Assembly (NCBI GenBank): GCA_003506065.1
Contig: DNXA01000132.1
Location: forward strand, 1-10,748
Source: Actinomycetota bacterium
GTDB taxonomy: Bacteria; Actinomycetota; Actinomycetes; S36-B12
Length of the DNA: 10,748 nucleotides
Reading direction: 5' to 3'
The notes beneath the pieces were generated by a model. That model ran no database searches. It worked only from the letters and a program-made list of their open reading frames with translations, and was not told where the DNA came from. Each line of letters begins with the position of its first letter. Positions within the stretch are counted from its first letter, which is position 1. Made by a program: the position numbers and the translations under genes. Below, in pieces: positions 1-7,052 of the stretch.

Positions 1-705
1 GATTCGGCTGTGCGAGAGTTCCAGCGCAGTGTTGGTGAGAACGCCGATGGCACCTGCGGGCCTGAAACCTTCCGCTCATTTGAAAGACTCGTGCGAACCG
101 TCAGTGGCGGCAACGCAGCACGACTTCGCGACCCCGTGGCATTCACCGCGCTCCAAACAGGTATCGCCGACAAGGTCGTGGTCATTGATCCGGGCTTTGA
201 CGAGGATGATCCACAGGCCAATGCCATCGCCCGAGCAATCGCAGTTCGTGTTGAAGGTCGGCTCGCGGCACTTGGCACCCAGGTCTTCTTGACCCGATCC
301 ATTGAGAGTTCACTGCCCAACGACACCTCCCGTGCCGACTTTGCCAATCGCACCAGTGCTGATCTGATGGTCTCGATCCACTGCGATCGAGTCAGCAGCC
401 CGCTGCCCAATGGCATCGCCACCTTCTATTTCGGCGAGCCGGACGATGGGGCCTACTCCTACGCGGGTCGTGCCCTGGCCGAGCAGCTGCAGGTGGAACT
501 GTGTGCCCGCACCCGCATGCACAACAACCGATCCCACGCCCGGACCTGGGACCTGCTCCGCATGACGCGGATGCCTGCAGTGCGCGTGGATGTTGGCTAC
601 TTGTCCAATCCTGCGGACGCAGCCCGGCTGATCCAGGAGGAACACCAGGACCTGGTGGCCGCAGGGGTGGCCTCGGCAATCAGCCGTTTCTGCCTGCCCA
701 TTTAG
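1..705 (+). CDS. cwlM: CwlM-like N-acetylmuramoyl-L-alanine amidase homologue, probably inactive (5' partial)
   Basis: The frame is open from base 1, so the N terminus is missing; 234 residues remain. Residues about 2-30 (AVREFQ, then DGTCGPET) are the end of a peptidoglycan-binding domain. Residues about 60-232 are an Amidase_3 fold: IDPG at 62-65, VFLTR, SIHCD around H127, and VDVGYLSNP at 196-204. The catalytic set is degraded. The first zinc-ligand His of DPGHGG is Phe66, no clear second-ligand Glu follows, and the catalytic Glu of the E-x-GFLSN motif is Asp197; only H127 remains. Known: mycobacterial CwlM sits near the par-gid-yidC-dnaA cluster, is phosphorylated by PknB and stimulates MurA rather than cleaving wall. 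Inference: this is its orthologue, a regulator of peptidoglycan precursor synthesis. The aminotransferase gene follows 35 nt downstream on the same strand. An active amidase is unlikely but not excluded. Confidence 0.8.
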   Translation, partial: DSAVREFQRSVGENADGTCGPETFRSFERLVRTVSGGNAARLRDPVAFTALQTGIADKVVVIDPGFDEDDPQANAIARAIAVRVEGRLAALGTQVFLTRSIESSLPNDTSRADFANRTSADLMVSIHCDRVSSPLPNGIATFYFGEPDDGAYSYAGRALAEQLQVELCARTRMHNNRSHARTWDLLRMTRMPAVRVDVGYLSNPADAARLIQEEHQDLVAAGVASAISRFCLPI

Positions 706-740
706 TCGGTCGCGGGCCAACGGTCGTATCGTTGGATGTT

Positions 741-2048
741 GTGAGTGGTTCCCGACTAGACCCGTGGGTTGATTCCTACGCCCAGCGCACCTCCGAGATG
801 CAGGCATCCGAGATCCGTGCGCTGTTCGCCGTTGCCTCACGCCCCGAAGTGGTCTCCCTGGCCGGCGGGATGCCTTTCGTCCAAGCGCTCAATATGGACC
901 TGATGGCTGAGACCGTCAGCAAACTGCTGCGCGAGCGTGGCGCCGTGGCGCTGCAATACGGCTCAGGACAGGGCGATGTCGGGCTGCGTGAGCAGATTCT
1001 TGAGGTGATGGCCGACGTCAAGGTCTCGGCACATCCCGATGACATCGTCGTGACGACCGGCTCACAGATGGCACTGGATCTGGTCACTCGTGTCTTCTGC
1101 GATCCAGGTGACGTAGTGCTCGTTGAAGCCCCTTCATACGTCGGGGCACTGGGAGTGTTCCGCGCCTATGAGTGCGAGGTCATCCATGTGGCGATGGATG
1201 ACGAGGGTCTGAATCCGGTTGCGCTCGAAGAGGCGATTGCTGCGCTGGCTGCTCAAGGTCGCAAGGCCAAGATGCTGTACACGATTCCCTCCTTCCACAA
1301 CCCAGCTGGCGTGACTCAGGGTCAGCAACGACGCTCCGAGGTGCTCGCCATCGCACAGCGCACGGGAATCCTGGTGTTGGAGGACGACCCCTACGGCCTG
1401 CTCGGCTTCGAGGGCGAGCCGCCAGCGGCCATTCGCTCGCACGATGAGGAAGGAGTCATCTATCTGGGCTCCTTCTCAAAGACCATTGCCTCCGGATTGC
1501 GCGTGGGCTGGGCCGTGGCTCCCCACGGCGTGCGCGAGAAACTCGTGCTCGCCGCGGAATCTGCGGTGCTGTGCCCCTCGAACTACAGCCAACTGACGAT
1601 CTCTGAGTACCTGGCCACCCAGCCATGGCGCGAGCAGATCAAGTCTTATCGCGAGCTCTATCGAGAGCGCCGTGACGCTCTGCTGGAGTCGCTGGAGCAG
1701 CTGATGCCACCGGGCACGACCTGGACCACCCCAGCGGGTGGCTTCTATTCATGGGTGACATTGCCGCACGGGCTGGATGCCAAGGCAATGCTCCCGCGCG
1801 CTGTGACCGCACTTGTTGCGTACGTCCCAGGCACGGGCTTCTACGTTGACGGCAGTGGTCACGAGCACATGCGACTGTCCTACTGCTACCCCGAGCCAGA
1901 TCGAATCCGAGAGGGAGTCCGGCGCCTCGCCGGTGTCATCGAGAGCGAACTGGAGATTGCGGCGACCTTCGGGACCAGCAGCGCGCTGCACTCCGACTCC
2001 GGCTCTGATTCTCCCGGCTCGAACGTTCCTGCACCGAATCTCCAGTAA
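741..2048 (+). CDS. PLP-dependent aminotransferase, class I/II (LysN/MocR-domain-like)
   Basis: A 435-residue fold-type I aminotransferase. Visible PLP residues are Asn187 in HNPAG, Asp215 and Tyr218 in EDDPY, the Schiff-base Lys247 in SFSKT, the phosphate-binding Arg254 in SGLRVGW and the carboxylate-binding Arg378 in HMRLSY. The substrate-side YGSGQGD motif is near residue 70. These fit the 2-aminoadipate/aromatic group that includes LysN and the aminotransferase domain of MocR regulators, but there is no GntR domain. The frame is open further upstream, but that part overlaps the amidase gene and is not protein-like. GTG at 741 is preferred; TTG at 732 is possible. Neither has a clear Shine-Dalgarno. 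A TATCGT -10-like hexamer at 727-732 ends 8 nt before GTG 741, which would suit a leaderless transcript (inference). The Ddl-like gene follows after 40 nt. The substrate cannot be named. Confidence 0.85.
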   Translation: MSGSRLDPWVDSYAQRTSEMQASEIRALFAVASRPEVVSLAGGMPFVQALNMDLMAETVSKLLRERGAVALQYGSGQGDVGLREQILEVMADVKVSAHPDDIVVTTGSQMALDLVTRVFCDPGDVVLVEAPSYVGALGVFRAYECEVIHVAMDDEGLNPVALEEAIAALAAQGRKAKMLYTIPSFHNPAGVTQGQQRRSEVLAIAQRTGILVLEDDPYGLLGFEGEPPAAIRSHDEEGVIYLGSFSKTIASGLRVGWAVAPHGVREKLVLAAESAVLCPSNYSQLTISEYLATQPWREQIKSYRELYRERRDALLESLEQLMPPGTTWTTPAGGFYSWVTLPHGLDAKAMLPRAVTALVAYVPGTGFYVDGSGHEHMRLSYCYPEPDRIREGVRRLAGVIESELEIAATFGTSSALHSDSGSDSPGSNVPAPNLQ

Positions 2049-2088
2049 TACCAACGGTTTTCGAGCACTTCGAGAAGGGATCGAATCA

Positions 2089-3033
2089 ATGTCTTCGTAT
2101 CTAGTGCTCTCCGGTGGCCTATCGCCTGAACGCGATGTCTCCCTGCGATCTGGCAGAAGAGTTGCTGAGGCGCTTCGACTCAGCACGGACGATGAAGTCC
2201 GCGAGGCGGATGTGGATCTGTCGCTCATCGATCACCTGCGCAAGCATCGACCCAGCTGTGTGATTCCCCTCCTGCATGGAGCCGCGGGTGAGGATGGCGC
2301 GCTTCGCGATGTGCTGACCTCCCTCGGCCTGCCATATGTCGGATCTTCCGGCGAGGCTGCGCGACTGGCCTTTGACAAGCCGATCGCCAAGACCCTGCTC
2401 GCGCGTGCGGGTGTAGCCACCCCCGCCTACGTCGCGCTGCCGCATGCAACCTTCCGCGAGCTTGGTGCAGCCGAAGTGCTCAGCGGAATCCGCGAACTCC
2501 TCGGACTGCCCTTGATCGTGAAGCCCACCAAGGGCGGTTCCGCACTCGGTGCATCACTGGTGAAGTCTGCTGAGGAGTTCCCATCGGCGATGGTCGGCTC
2601 CTTCGCATACAGCGAGGTCGCGATGATGGAGCAGTGGATAGCTGGGACCGAGGTTGCGATCAGCGTCCTTGAGACCAAGGACGGTCTGGTGGCACTGCCG
2701 GCGGTAGAGATCGTGCCGGAGGCAGAGATCTACGACTACAACTCCCGATACACCGCGGGCATAACTGAGTTCTTCGTCCCGGCTCGGCTGAGCGATGAGA
2801 TCACGGCAGAGTGCGCGCGCATTGCACTGCTCGCGCATGAGGTTTTGGGGCTGCGCGACTGGTCACGCACTGACGTGATCGTCGATGCGGCCGGAACGCC
2901 GTGGTTCCTGGAGACCAATGCTGCACCTGGCATGACTGAGACTTCACTGTTCCCGCAGGCTTTGCACGCAGCCGACCTGTCTCTTGGCGACACTGCGCTG
3001 CAACTCGTTCAGCGCGCCATTGAACGAGGCTAA
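2089..3033 (+). CDS. ddl: D-alanine--D-alanine ligase family protein (ATP-grasp)
   Basis: 314 residues, close to the short bacterial Ddl class (E. coli DdlB has 306). ATG 2089 follows AGAAGGGA at 2072-2079. Signatures in order: GGLSPERDVS with Glu14; LLHGAAGEDG; VKP at 144-146 and GSALG at 150-154 with Ser151; EQWIAGTE; IYDYNSRY at 214-221; SRTD with Asp262; and ETNAAPGMT with Glu275 and Asn277 (metal binding). The Glu-Ser-Tyr triad that helps select D-Ala as the second substrate in DdlB (Glu15, Ser150, Tyr216) is matched by Glu14, Ser151 and Tyr221, so a D-Ala-D-Ala product is more likely than D-Ala-D-Lac. Oddities are Arg220 where DdlB has the ATP-contacting Lys215, and GSALG instead of GSSVG. 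It acts in cytoplasmic peptidoglycan precursor synthesis. Whether it is the only Ddl of the genome cannot be seen. It is last in the plus-strand group and converges on parB. Confidence 0.85.
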   Translation: MSSYLVLSGGLSPERDVSLRSGRRVAEALRLSTDDEVREADVDLSLIDHLRKHRPSCVIPLLHGAAGEDGALRDVLTSLGLPYVGSSGEAARLAFDKPIAKTLLARAGVATPAYVALPHATFRELGAAEVLSGIRELLGLPLIVKPTKGGSALGASLVKSAEEFPSAMVGSFAYSEVAMMEQWIAGTEVAISVLETKDGLVALPAVEIVPEAEIYDYNSRYTAGITEFFVPARLSDEITAECARIALLAHEVLGLRDWSRTDVIVDAAGTPWFLETNAAPGMTETSLFPQALHAADLSLGDTALQLVQRAIERG

Positions 3034-3039
3034 CCAGCG

Positions 3040-3085
3040 CAACGGGCAATAACCGTTGGATTAGAAGGGCTTTTGCTCAAGCCCT
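3040..3085. terminator. Possible bidirectional terminator between ddl and parB
   Basis: Two short perfect inverted repeats sit where the two transcription units converge: CAACGG (3040-3045) with CCGTTG (3053-3058), loop 7 nt; and AGGGCTT (3066-3072) with AAGCCCT (3079-3085), loop 6 nt, overlapping the parB stop codon. Neither is followed by a proper T-run, so the call rests mainly on position. They could be weak intrinsic terminators or simple chance. Confidence 0.35.
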
Positions 3086-3988
3086 ATCGATGGCATCGGC
3101 TATTCGTCGGAGATCGTCAGCGTCAGCAACGTCAATCACAATGCGTCCACGCGACTTGCTCGAAGCAAGGCCCGTCACGCTCACCCGCGTATCCAGACTG
3201 TCGCTGAGTCGTGCAGAGATGTCTGCACGCAATTCGCCTGTCGGCGCGATCGATGCTCGAACGCGCTTTCGCTTGCTTGGTGCTGTGGTGTCACCCACGA
3301 GGATGATCTCCTCAACATTGCGCACACTCAGGCCCTCGGCAACGATGCGTGCCGCCAGAGCCTTCATCGCCTCAGGGTCCTGCAGTGAGAGCAAGGCGCG
3401 GGCGTGGCCGGCACTGATGACTCCCGCGGCTACGCGCAATTGCACTTCTGGCGGCAATTTCAGCAGGCGCATGGTGTTGGTGACTTGGGGCCTGGAGCGC
3501 CCGATGCGCGCGGCAAGCTCCTCCTGAGTGCAGCCGAAATCCTCCAGGAGCTGCTGGTAGGCAGCGGCCTCCTCAAGTGGATTCAGGTTCGCGCGATGCA
3601 GATTCTCCAGCAGGGCATCGCGCAGCAGCGCATCATCCCCAGTCTGCCGAATGATGGCTGGGATCACCGTCAGACCAGCCAAGCCACTTGCCCGCCATCG
3701 TCGCTCACCGGCCACCAGCTCATATCCGGTGCCCGCTGGACGAACCACCACCGGCTGGAGCAGCCCGATCGAGGCAATGGAGTTCACCAGCTCGGTGAGT
3801 GCCTCCTCATCGAACACGGTCCGGGGCTGTCGCGGATTCGGGCTGATGGAGCCAATGGGCAACTCTGCGTAACGCAAACCATGGACACTTGCCACCTCTG
3901 GAGCACTGGCGGTTGCCACACTCGGACCTGAAGTGGGAATCAGCGCACCCAAGCCCTTCCCGAGCCCTCGCTTTGGTGCCTCACTCAT
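3077..3988 (-). CDS. parB: Chromosome-partitioning protein ParB
   Basis: 303 residues, a CTP-dependent clamp that loads at parS and spreads around the origin. The N-terminal [13 protein letters not shown] (6-18) is the ParA-contacting segment. The ParB/Srx domain carries NPRQPR (51-56), GERRWRA (94-100) and ENLHR (128-132), the nucleotide-binding motifs of ParB CTPases. A helix-turn-helix at about 154-175 ([16 protein letters not shown]) reads parS, and the last ~60 residues form the dimerisation domain. ATG 3988 follows GGAG with a 5-nt spacer. The gene lies 46 nt downstream of parA on the same strand and is the last gene of the leftward cluster. Two parS sites (4886 and 5591) lie just upstream in the same cluster, so ParB probably nucleates here. 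All key residues appear intact. Confidence 0.97.
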   Translation of the reverse strand: MSEAPKRGLGKGLGALIPTSGPSVATASAPEVASVHGLRYAELPIGSISPNPRQPRTVFDEEALTELVNSIASIGLLQPVVVRPAGTGYELVAGERRWRASGLAGLTVIPAIIRQTGDDALLRDALLENLHRANLNPLEEAAAYQQLLEDFGCTQEELAARIGRSRPQVTNTMRLLKLPPEVQLRVAAGVISAGHARALLSLQDPEAMKALAARIVAEGLSVRNVEEIILVGDTTAPSKRKRVRASIAPTGELRADISARLSDSLDTRVSVTGLASSKSRGRIVIDVADADDLRRIADAIDRA

Positions 3989-4034
3989 AGGTTCTCCGGT
4001 GTATAGATGAGTAGATATGTGGCGTTATGCCCTG

Positions 4035-4841
4035 TTATGTCTGCGGATAAGTATGTGGACGAATCTGAGCAAGCTCCACAGCTGCCTGGCGATATGTCAG
4101 GGCGCCCGGCGAGGATGGATCGTAGGTCAGCACGGTCTGCGCATACGAAGGCGCTTCAGAGACCCGCACATTGCGGGGGATCACGGTGCTCAGCACCCGT
4201 TCGCCGAAGTGGGTACGGACTTCCTCCGCAACCTGTGCGGCAAGTCGAGTTCTTCCGTCATACATCGTCAACAGGATGGCAGAGACCTCGAGCTGCGGAT
4301 TCAGGTGCGTGCGCACCATCTCGATGGTGCGCAGCAGCTGCGAGAGTCCTTCAAGGGCGTAGTACTCACATTGGATGGGCAGCAGCACCTCGCGGGCGGC
4401 AACCAGGCCATTGAGGGTCAGCAGTCCAAGTGATGGCGGACAGTCCAGCAGGACGTAGTCAACGCTGAGCCCATCGGCATCGGCTTCGGCCAGGTAGGCC
4501 TCAAGGGCTCGGGCCAGTCGATATTCACGTGCCACCTGGGAAACGAGTTCGATCTCGGCACCCGCAAGGTCGATCGTTGCCGGCACTCCGGAGAGATTGG
4601 CGATATCCGGGCACACCTGCACGACATCTGCCATGGCGGCGTCACCACTGAGCACCTCATAGATTCCCGGCACACCCTCACGATGGTCAAGACCCAGTGC
4701 AGTTGAGGCATTGCCCTGTGGGTCCATGTCCACGAGCAGCACGCGGGCACCATCCATTGCCAGGGCCGCAGCGATGTTCACTGCGCTCGTGGTCTTGCCA
4801 ACCCCACCCTTTTGATTGGCGATGGTGATGACGCGGGTCAT
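4035..4841 (-). CDS. parA: Chromosome-partitioning ATPase ParA (Soj)
   Basis: 268 residues from ATG 4841. This is a deviant Walker-A ATPase that binds DNA as an ATP dimer and moves ParB-parS complexes. Visible motifs: KGGVGKTT at 11-18 with the signature Lys11 and Lys16; switch I VDMDPQGNAS from Val37; and a Walker B/switch II region with LLDCPPS. The frame can extend only to TTG 4850 (three more residues) before an in-frame stop near 4877. No clear Shine-Dalgarno precedes either start. Streptomyces and mycobacterial ParA proteins carry a longer N-terminal extension containing VSRET encoded by parS. Here a matching VSRET peptide is encoded just upstream in another frame and its stop overlaps this ATG (see 4838-4951). 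Either the core is translated by coupling, or a one-base frameshift has split a longer parA. Confidence 0.95.
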   Translation of the reverse strand: MTRVITIANQKGGVGKTTSAVNIAAALAMDGARVLLVDMDPQGNASTALGLDHREGVPGIYEVLSGDAAMADVVQVCPDIANLSGVPATIDLAGAEIELVSQVAREYRLARALEAYLAEADADGLSVDYVLLDCPPSLGLLTLNGLVAAREVLLPIQCEYYALEGLSQLLRTIEMVRTHLNPQLEVSAILLTMYDGRTRLAAQVAEEVRTHFGERVLSTVIPRNVRVSEAPSYAQTVLTYDPSSPGALTYRQAAVELAQIRPHTYPQT

Positions 4842-4951
4842 GCTGGCCAACCGAGATCTTCGCTCGGCTGGTCGGCATCAGTGAATGTTTCACGTGAAAC
4901 AGGCCATCCCAGAGCCGATTCATCGTCCACGGGTGGTTCCGGGGCAGCCAT
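4838..4951 (-). CDS. Possible 37-aa leader ORF or detached ParA N-terminal extension
   Basis: ATG 4951 lies 5 nt after the rsmG stop. The frame encodes 37 residues, acidic in character, with VSRET at residues 18-22 where it crosses the perfect parS site, and ends in a TGA that overlaps the parA start as ATGA. Known: ParA of Streptomyces and Mycobacterium has an N-terminal extension with VSRET at the same kind of place. The similarity is partly forced, because parS read in this frame always gives VSRET. Inference: this is either a small translationally coupled ORF or the first exon-like part of an ancestral longer ParA separated by a frameshift somewhere in about 4838-4876. A sequencing error would look the same. 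No good Shine-Dalgarno is visible, so translation would depend on coupling to rsmG. Confidence 0.4.
   Translation of the reverse strand: MAAPEPPVDDESALGWPVSRETFTDADQPSEDLGWPA
4886..4901. promoter_or_regulatory. parS: parS centromere site (perfect consensus)
   Basis: TGTTTCACGTGAAACA is a perfect 16-bp palindrome identical to the parS consensus. It lies 45 bp upstream of the parA ATG, between rsmG and the parA core. ParB produced by the neighbouring gene would load here. Confidence 0.95.
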
Positions 4952-4956
4952 GGTGG

Positions 4957-5598
4957 TCATTGTGCCGCACCGCGATAGGCGCTGACCACCGTCGTTGCAG
5001 GATCCACCCACGGAGATCCGACTTGAATCACGGCAACCTCGCGGAGCTTGAGTCCAGCGATCACCTCGCGCGCCTCCTGCAATTCCTCAACTGCCTGCTG
5101 ACCCTTGAGTGCCAATAATCGGCCACCAGGCTTCAGCAGCGGGATTGTCCAACCCAGCAGCTTCGCCAATGGCGCAACCGCACGAGCAGTCACGACATCA
5201 AAGGATCCCCACAGGGCCTTGGCCTCCTCACCACGGTCACGCAGCACCAGCACGCGGTCGGATACGCCAAGGGTCACAATGGCCTCCTGAAGGAAGTTCG
5301 CTCGGCGCAGGAGGGGTTCGATCAACGTCACCCGAAGATCGGGCCTGGCAAGGGCCCATACCAATCCCGGAAGCCCGGCACCAGAGCCAACATCGGCAAC
5401 GGCCGCATCGGCGGATACGAGGCCAGCTTCAGGATCGGCAACAACCGCCGAGTTCAGCAGATGACGCGACCACAATCGGGGCACCTCACGGGGACCGATC
5501 AACCCATGATCGACTCCTACCGTCGCCAAGAGATCTGCGTAGGCCTGCAGGTCCGAGCGCTGCGGTTCCAGCCAGCTTGGAAGTTCTGGTTGTTCCAC
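4957..5598 (-). CDS. rsmG: 16S rRNA (guanine-527-N7)-methyltransferase RsmG (GidB)
   Basis: 213 residues, the usual length. The enzyme uses SAM to methylate N7 of G527 in 16S rRNA; loss is known to give low-level streptomycin resistance. Signatures: LWSRHLLNS at 42-50 and the SAM-binding loop VADVGSGAGLPG at 67-78, followed by the Rossmann strand VTLIEP, then VTARAVAPL and the LLKPGG region. The start is GTG 5598, 8 nt after the jag stop, with no strong Shine-Dalgarno, so translation is probably coupled to jag. The GTG lies inside a parS-type palindrome (5591-5606), so ParB bound there would sit directly on the start of this gene. The possible leader ORF of parA begins 5 nt after its stop. 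Confidence 0.95.
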   Translation of the reverse strand: MEQPELPSWLEPQRSDLQAYADLLATVGVDHGLIGPREVPRLWSRHLLNSAVVADPEAGLVSADAAVADVGSGAGLPGLVWALARPDLRVTLIEPLLRRANFLQEAIVTLGVSDRVLVLRDRGEEAKALWGSFDVVTARAVAPLAKLLGWTIPLLKPGGRLLALKGQQAVEELQEAREVIAGLKLREVAVIQVGSPWVDPATTVVSAYRGAAQ

Positions 5599-5606
5599 GT
5601 GAAACG
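5591..5606. promoter_or_regulatory. parS: Second parS site (variant) over the rsmG start
   Basis: TGTTCCACGTGAAACG differs from the 16-bp consensus at two positions. Its 14-bp core is GTTCCACGTGAAAC, the reverse complement of GTTTCACGTGGAAC, a form I associate with Streptomyces parS sites. It spans the jag-rsmG junction and contains the rsmG GTG start codon. The centre-to-centre distance to the perfect parS is 705 bp. Confidence 0.85.
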
Positions 5607-6095
5607 TTAGCTCACGCGAATAACCACACGGCGCTGTGGCTCATCGCCCTCAGATGCGCTGACCAGTCCGGCCTCGGCCACCGCGTCGTGCACGATCTTG
5701 CGCTCAAATGGAGTCATCGGGTTCATGCTGACCGGAGCTGCCGTGCGCTGCGCCTCAGCAATGGCAATCTTCGCAAGACCCACCAGATCGGCCCGACGCT
5801 GGGCGCGAAACCCGGCAATGTCAAGCATCAGGCGCGAACGCTCGCCGGTTTCACGTGCAGCTGCCAGCCGCGTCAGTTCCTGAATCGCGTCGAGCACTTC
5901 GCCGTTGTCCCCCACCAAATCCGACAAATCACCAGATTTCGCCTCGACGATCGAGATCATGGCGCGGCTACCTTCGACATCGATGTCGATGTCTCCATCA
6001 AGATCAGCGATGTCGAGCAAACCCTCGAGGTAATCGGCGGCGGCTTCGCCTTCTTGGTCGAGCAAGCTGTGCTTGTCACTTTGCACTTCAGACAT
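5607..6095 (-). CDS. jag: Jag/KhpB-type RNA-binding protein (KH and R3H domains)
   Basis: 162 residues, without the Jag_N domain found in firmicute Jag, as is common in actinobacteria. A highly acidic N-terminal stretch (about 13-43) precedes a KH domain with GDNG at 62-65 in the GxxG position, then VLDAIQEL. The R3H domain is at about 100-162, with PFERKIVH containing Arg132 and His136 (the R-x3-H signature). Known: Jag/KhpB partners KhpA in RNA binding and affects cell-wall growth and division in Gram-positives. In the GxxG loop the two central residues are Asp-Asn instead of the usual basic ones, which may weaken RNA contact (inference). ATG 6095 follows AGGAG at good spacing. The gene begins 9 nt after the yidC stop, in the conserved order yidC-jag-rsmG. 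Confidence 0.93.
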   Translation of the reverse strand: MSEVQSDKHSLLDQEGEAAADYLEGLLDIADLDGDIDIDVEGSRAMISIVEAKSGDLSDLVGDNGEVLDAIQELTRLAAARETGERSRLMLDIAGFRAQRRADLVGLAKIAIAEAQRTAAPVSMNPMTPFERKIVHDAVAEAGLVSASEGDEPQRRVVIRVS

Positions 6096-6104
6096 TCATC
6101 ACTC

Positions 6105-7052
6105 CTACTTGCGCTTGCGTTGGCTTCGAGAGGTCTTCTTTGGTTGGACCCGTGGCGTGACGGTTTCGTCGACCACGACTCCCTCAATGACCTCGTGCGT
6201 GGCGATCCCCAGCTTTCGGTTTGCCTTGACGGCAGCGCGTGCTTCCTTGGCTTCAAATGCCGGGGTTCCGGGCTGGGGATTATTGCGAATGACGTAGAAC
6301 TGCTGGCCCATCGACCACAGGTTTGTGGTGAACCAGTAGATGAGCACACCGATCGGGAAGTTGATGCCCGAGATCATGAACATGATCGGGAAGACATAGA
6401 GCAGGATCTTCTGCTGCTTGACCATCGGGTTGTCCGGTGCGCTGTTCTTGACGATCAGTTGGCGCTGAGTCAGGAAAGTCGTTGCCGTCATCAAGATGAT
6501 CAGCACCACGCAGAGAATGTGCGTGGCCGTGGGATTGGGAGTGCCGTCGGCGTCCATGAAGGTGCCATACAGCGGAACGCCAAATATCTGGGCGTCGTGC
6601 ATGGACGGCACGAGATTGGCGTACTGGCTCCAGGCAAACACTCCCGGCGCTGTGTAGGTCACATCGGTGGGGTTGTACTGGGCGATGCCGTTGAGCACAC
6701 TGAACAGGGCGAAGAAGATGGGCGCCTGCAGGAGAATGGGCAGGCAGGAGGCCAGCGGGTTGGTGCCAGTCTCCTTGTAGAGCTTCATCATTTCGGCCGA
6801 CTGCTTCTCGCGATCGCCGGCGTACTTCTTTTGAATCTCCTTCATCTGCGGCTGGATGAGTTGGAGGTTTCGCTGCGAGTTGATCTGCTTCACGAACAGC
6901 GGAATCAGCAGAATACGAATAACGACAACCAAGCCCACGATGGCAAAGGTCCATGTCCACCCGCTGTCGGGGTTCATGAACAGACTCAGGAATTGGTGGA
7001 TCTGGACGAGAACCCAGCTGACCCCGTCCTTCAGCCAATCGAAGATGAACAT
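6105..7052 (-). CDS. yidC: Membrane protein insertase YidC/Oxa1
   Basis: 315 residues. The first TM segment (about 34-54) contains the conserved Arg46 (VVIRILLIPL) of the hydrophilic insertion groove. It is followed by the charged cytoplasmic hairpin around MKEIQKKYAGDREKQ, then a helix from LASCLPILLQAPIFFALF, a loop, further TM segments near HILCVVLIILM and ILLYVFPIMFMISGINFPIGVLIYWFTTNLW, and a basic tail rich in Lys and Arg that could touch the ribosome. ATG 7052 is chosen because GGGAG lies 4-5 nt upstream and MFIFDWL is a normal actinobacterial YidC beginning; the longer frame back to 7127 only overlaps yidD. The first 22 nt overlap the 3' end of yidD. No lipobox is seen. It inserts membrane proteins with SecYEG or alone. 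Confidence 0.97.
   Translation of the reverse strand: MFIFDWLKDGVSWVLVQIHQFLSLFMNPDSGWTWTFAIVGLVVVIRILLIPLFVKQINSQRNLQLIQPQMKEIQKKYAGDREKQSAEMMKLYKETGTNPLASCLPILLQAPIFFALFSVLNGIAQYNPTDVTYTAPGVFAWSQYANLVPSMHDAQIFGVPLYGTFMDADGTPNPTATHILCVVLIILMTATTFLTQRQLIVKNSAPDNPMVKQQKILLYVFPIMFMISGINFPIGVLIYWFTTNLWSMGQQFYVIRNNPQPGTPAFEAKEARAAVKANRKLGIATHEVIEGVVVDETVTPRVQPKKTSRSQRKRK

Noticed and set aside
501..740. Upstream extension of the aminotransferase frame
   Set aside because: It overlaps the CwlM-like gene, encodes Pro/Gly/Arg-rich sequence unlike an aminotransferase N terminus, and the family-like sequence begins only after 741.
310..840. Minus-strand open frame over the amidase 3' end and aminotransferase start
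   Set aside because: It is antisense to two real genes, with composition typical of a shadow frame.
1813..2088. Upstream extension of the Ddl-like frame
   Set aside because: It overlaps the aminotransferase gene. ATG 2089 has a good ribosome binding site and gives a normal Ddl N terminus.
4510..4530. CACGTG-containing sequence in parA considered as another parS
   Set aside because: Only the central hexamer and a few flanking bases match; there are too many mismatches on the flanks.
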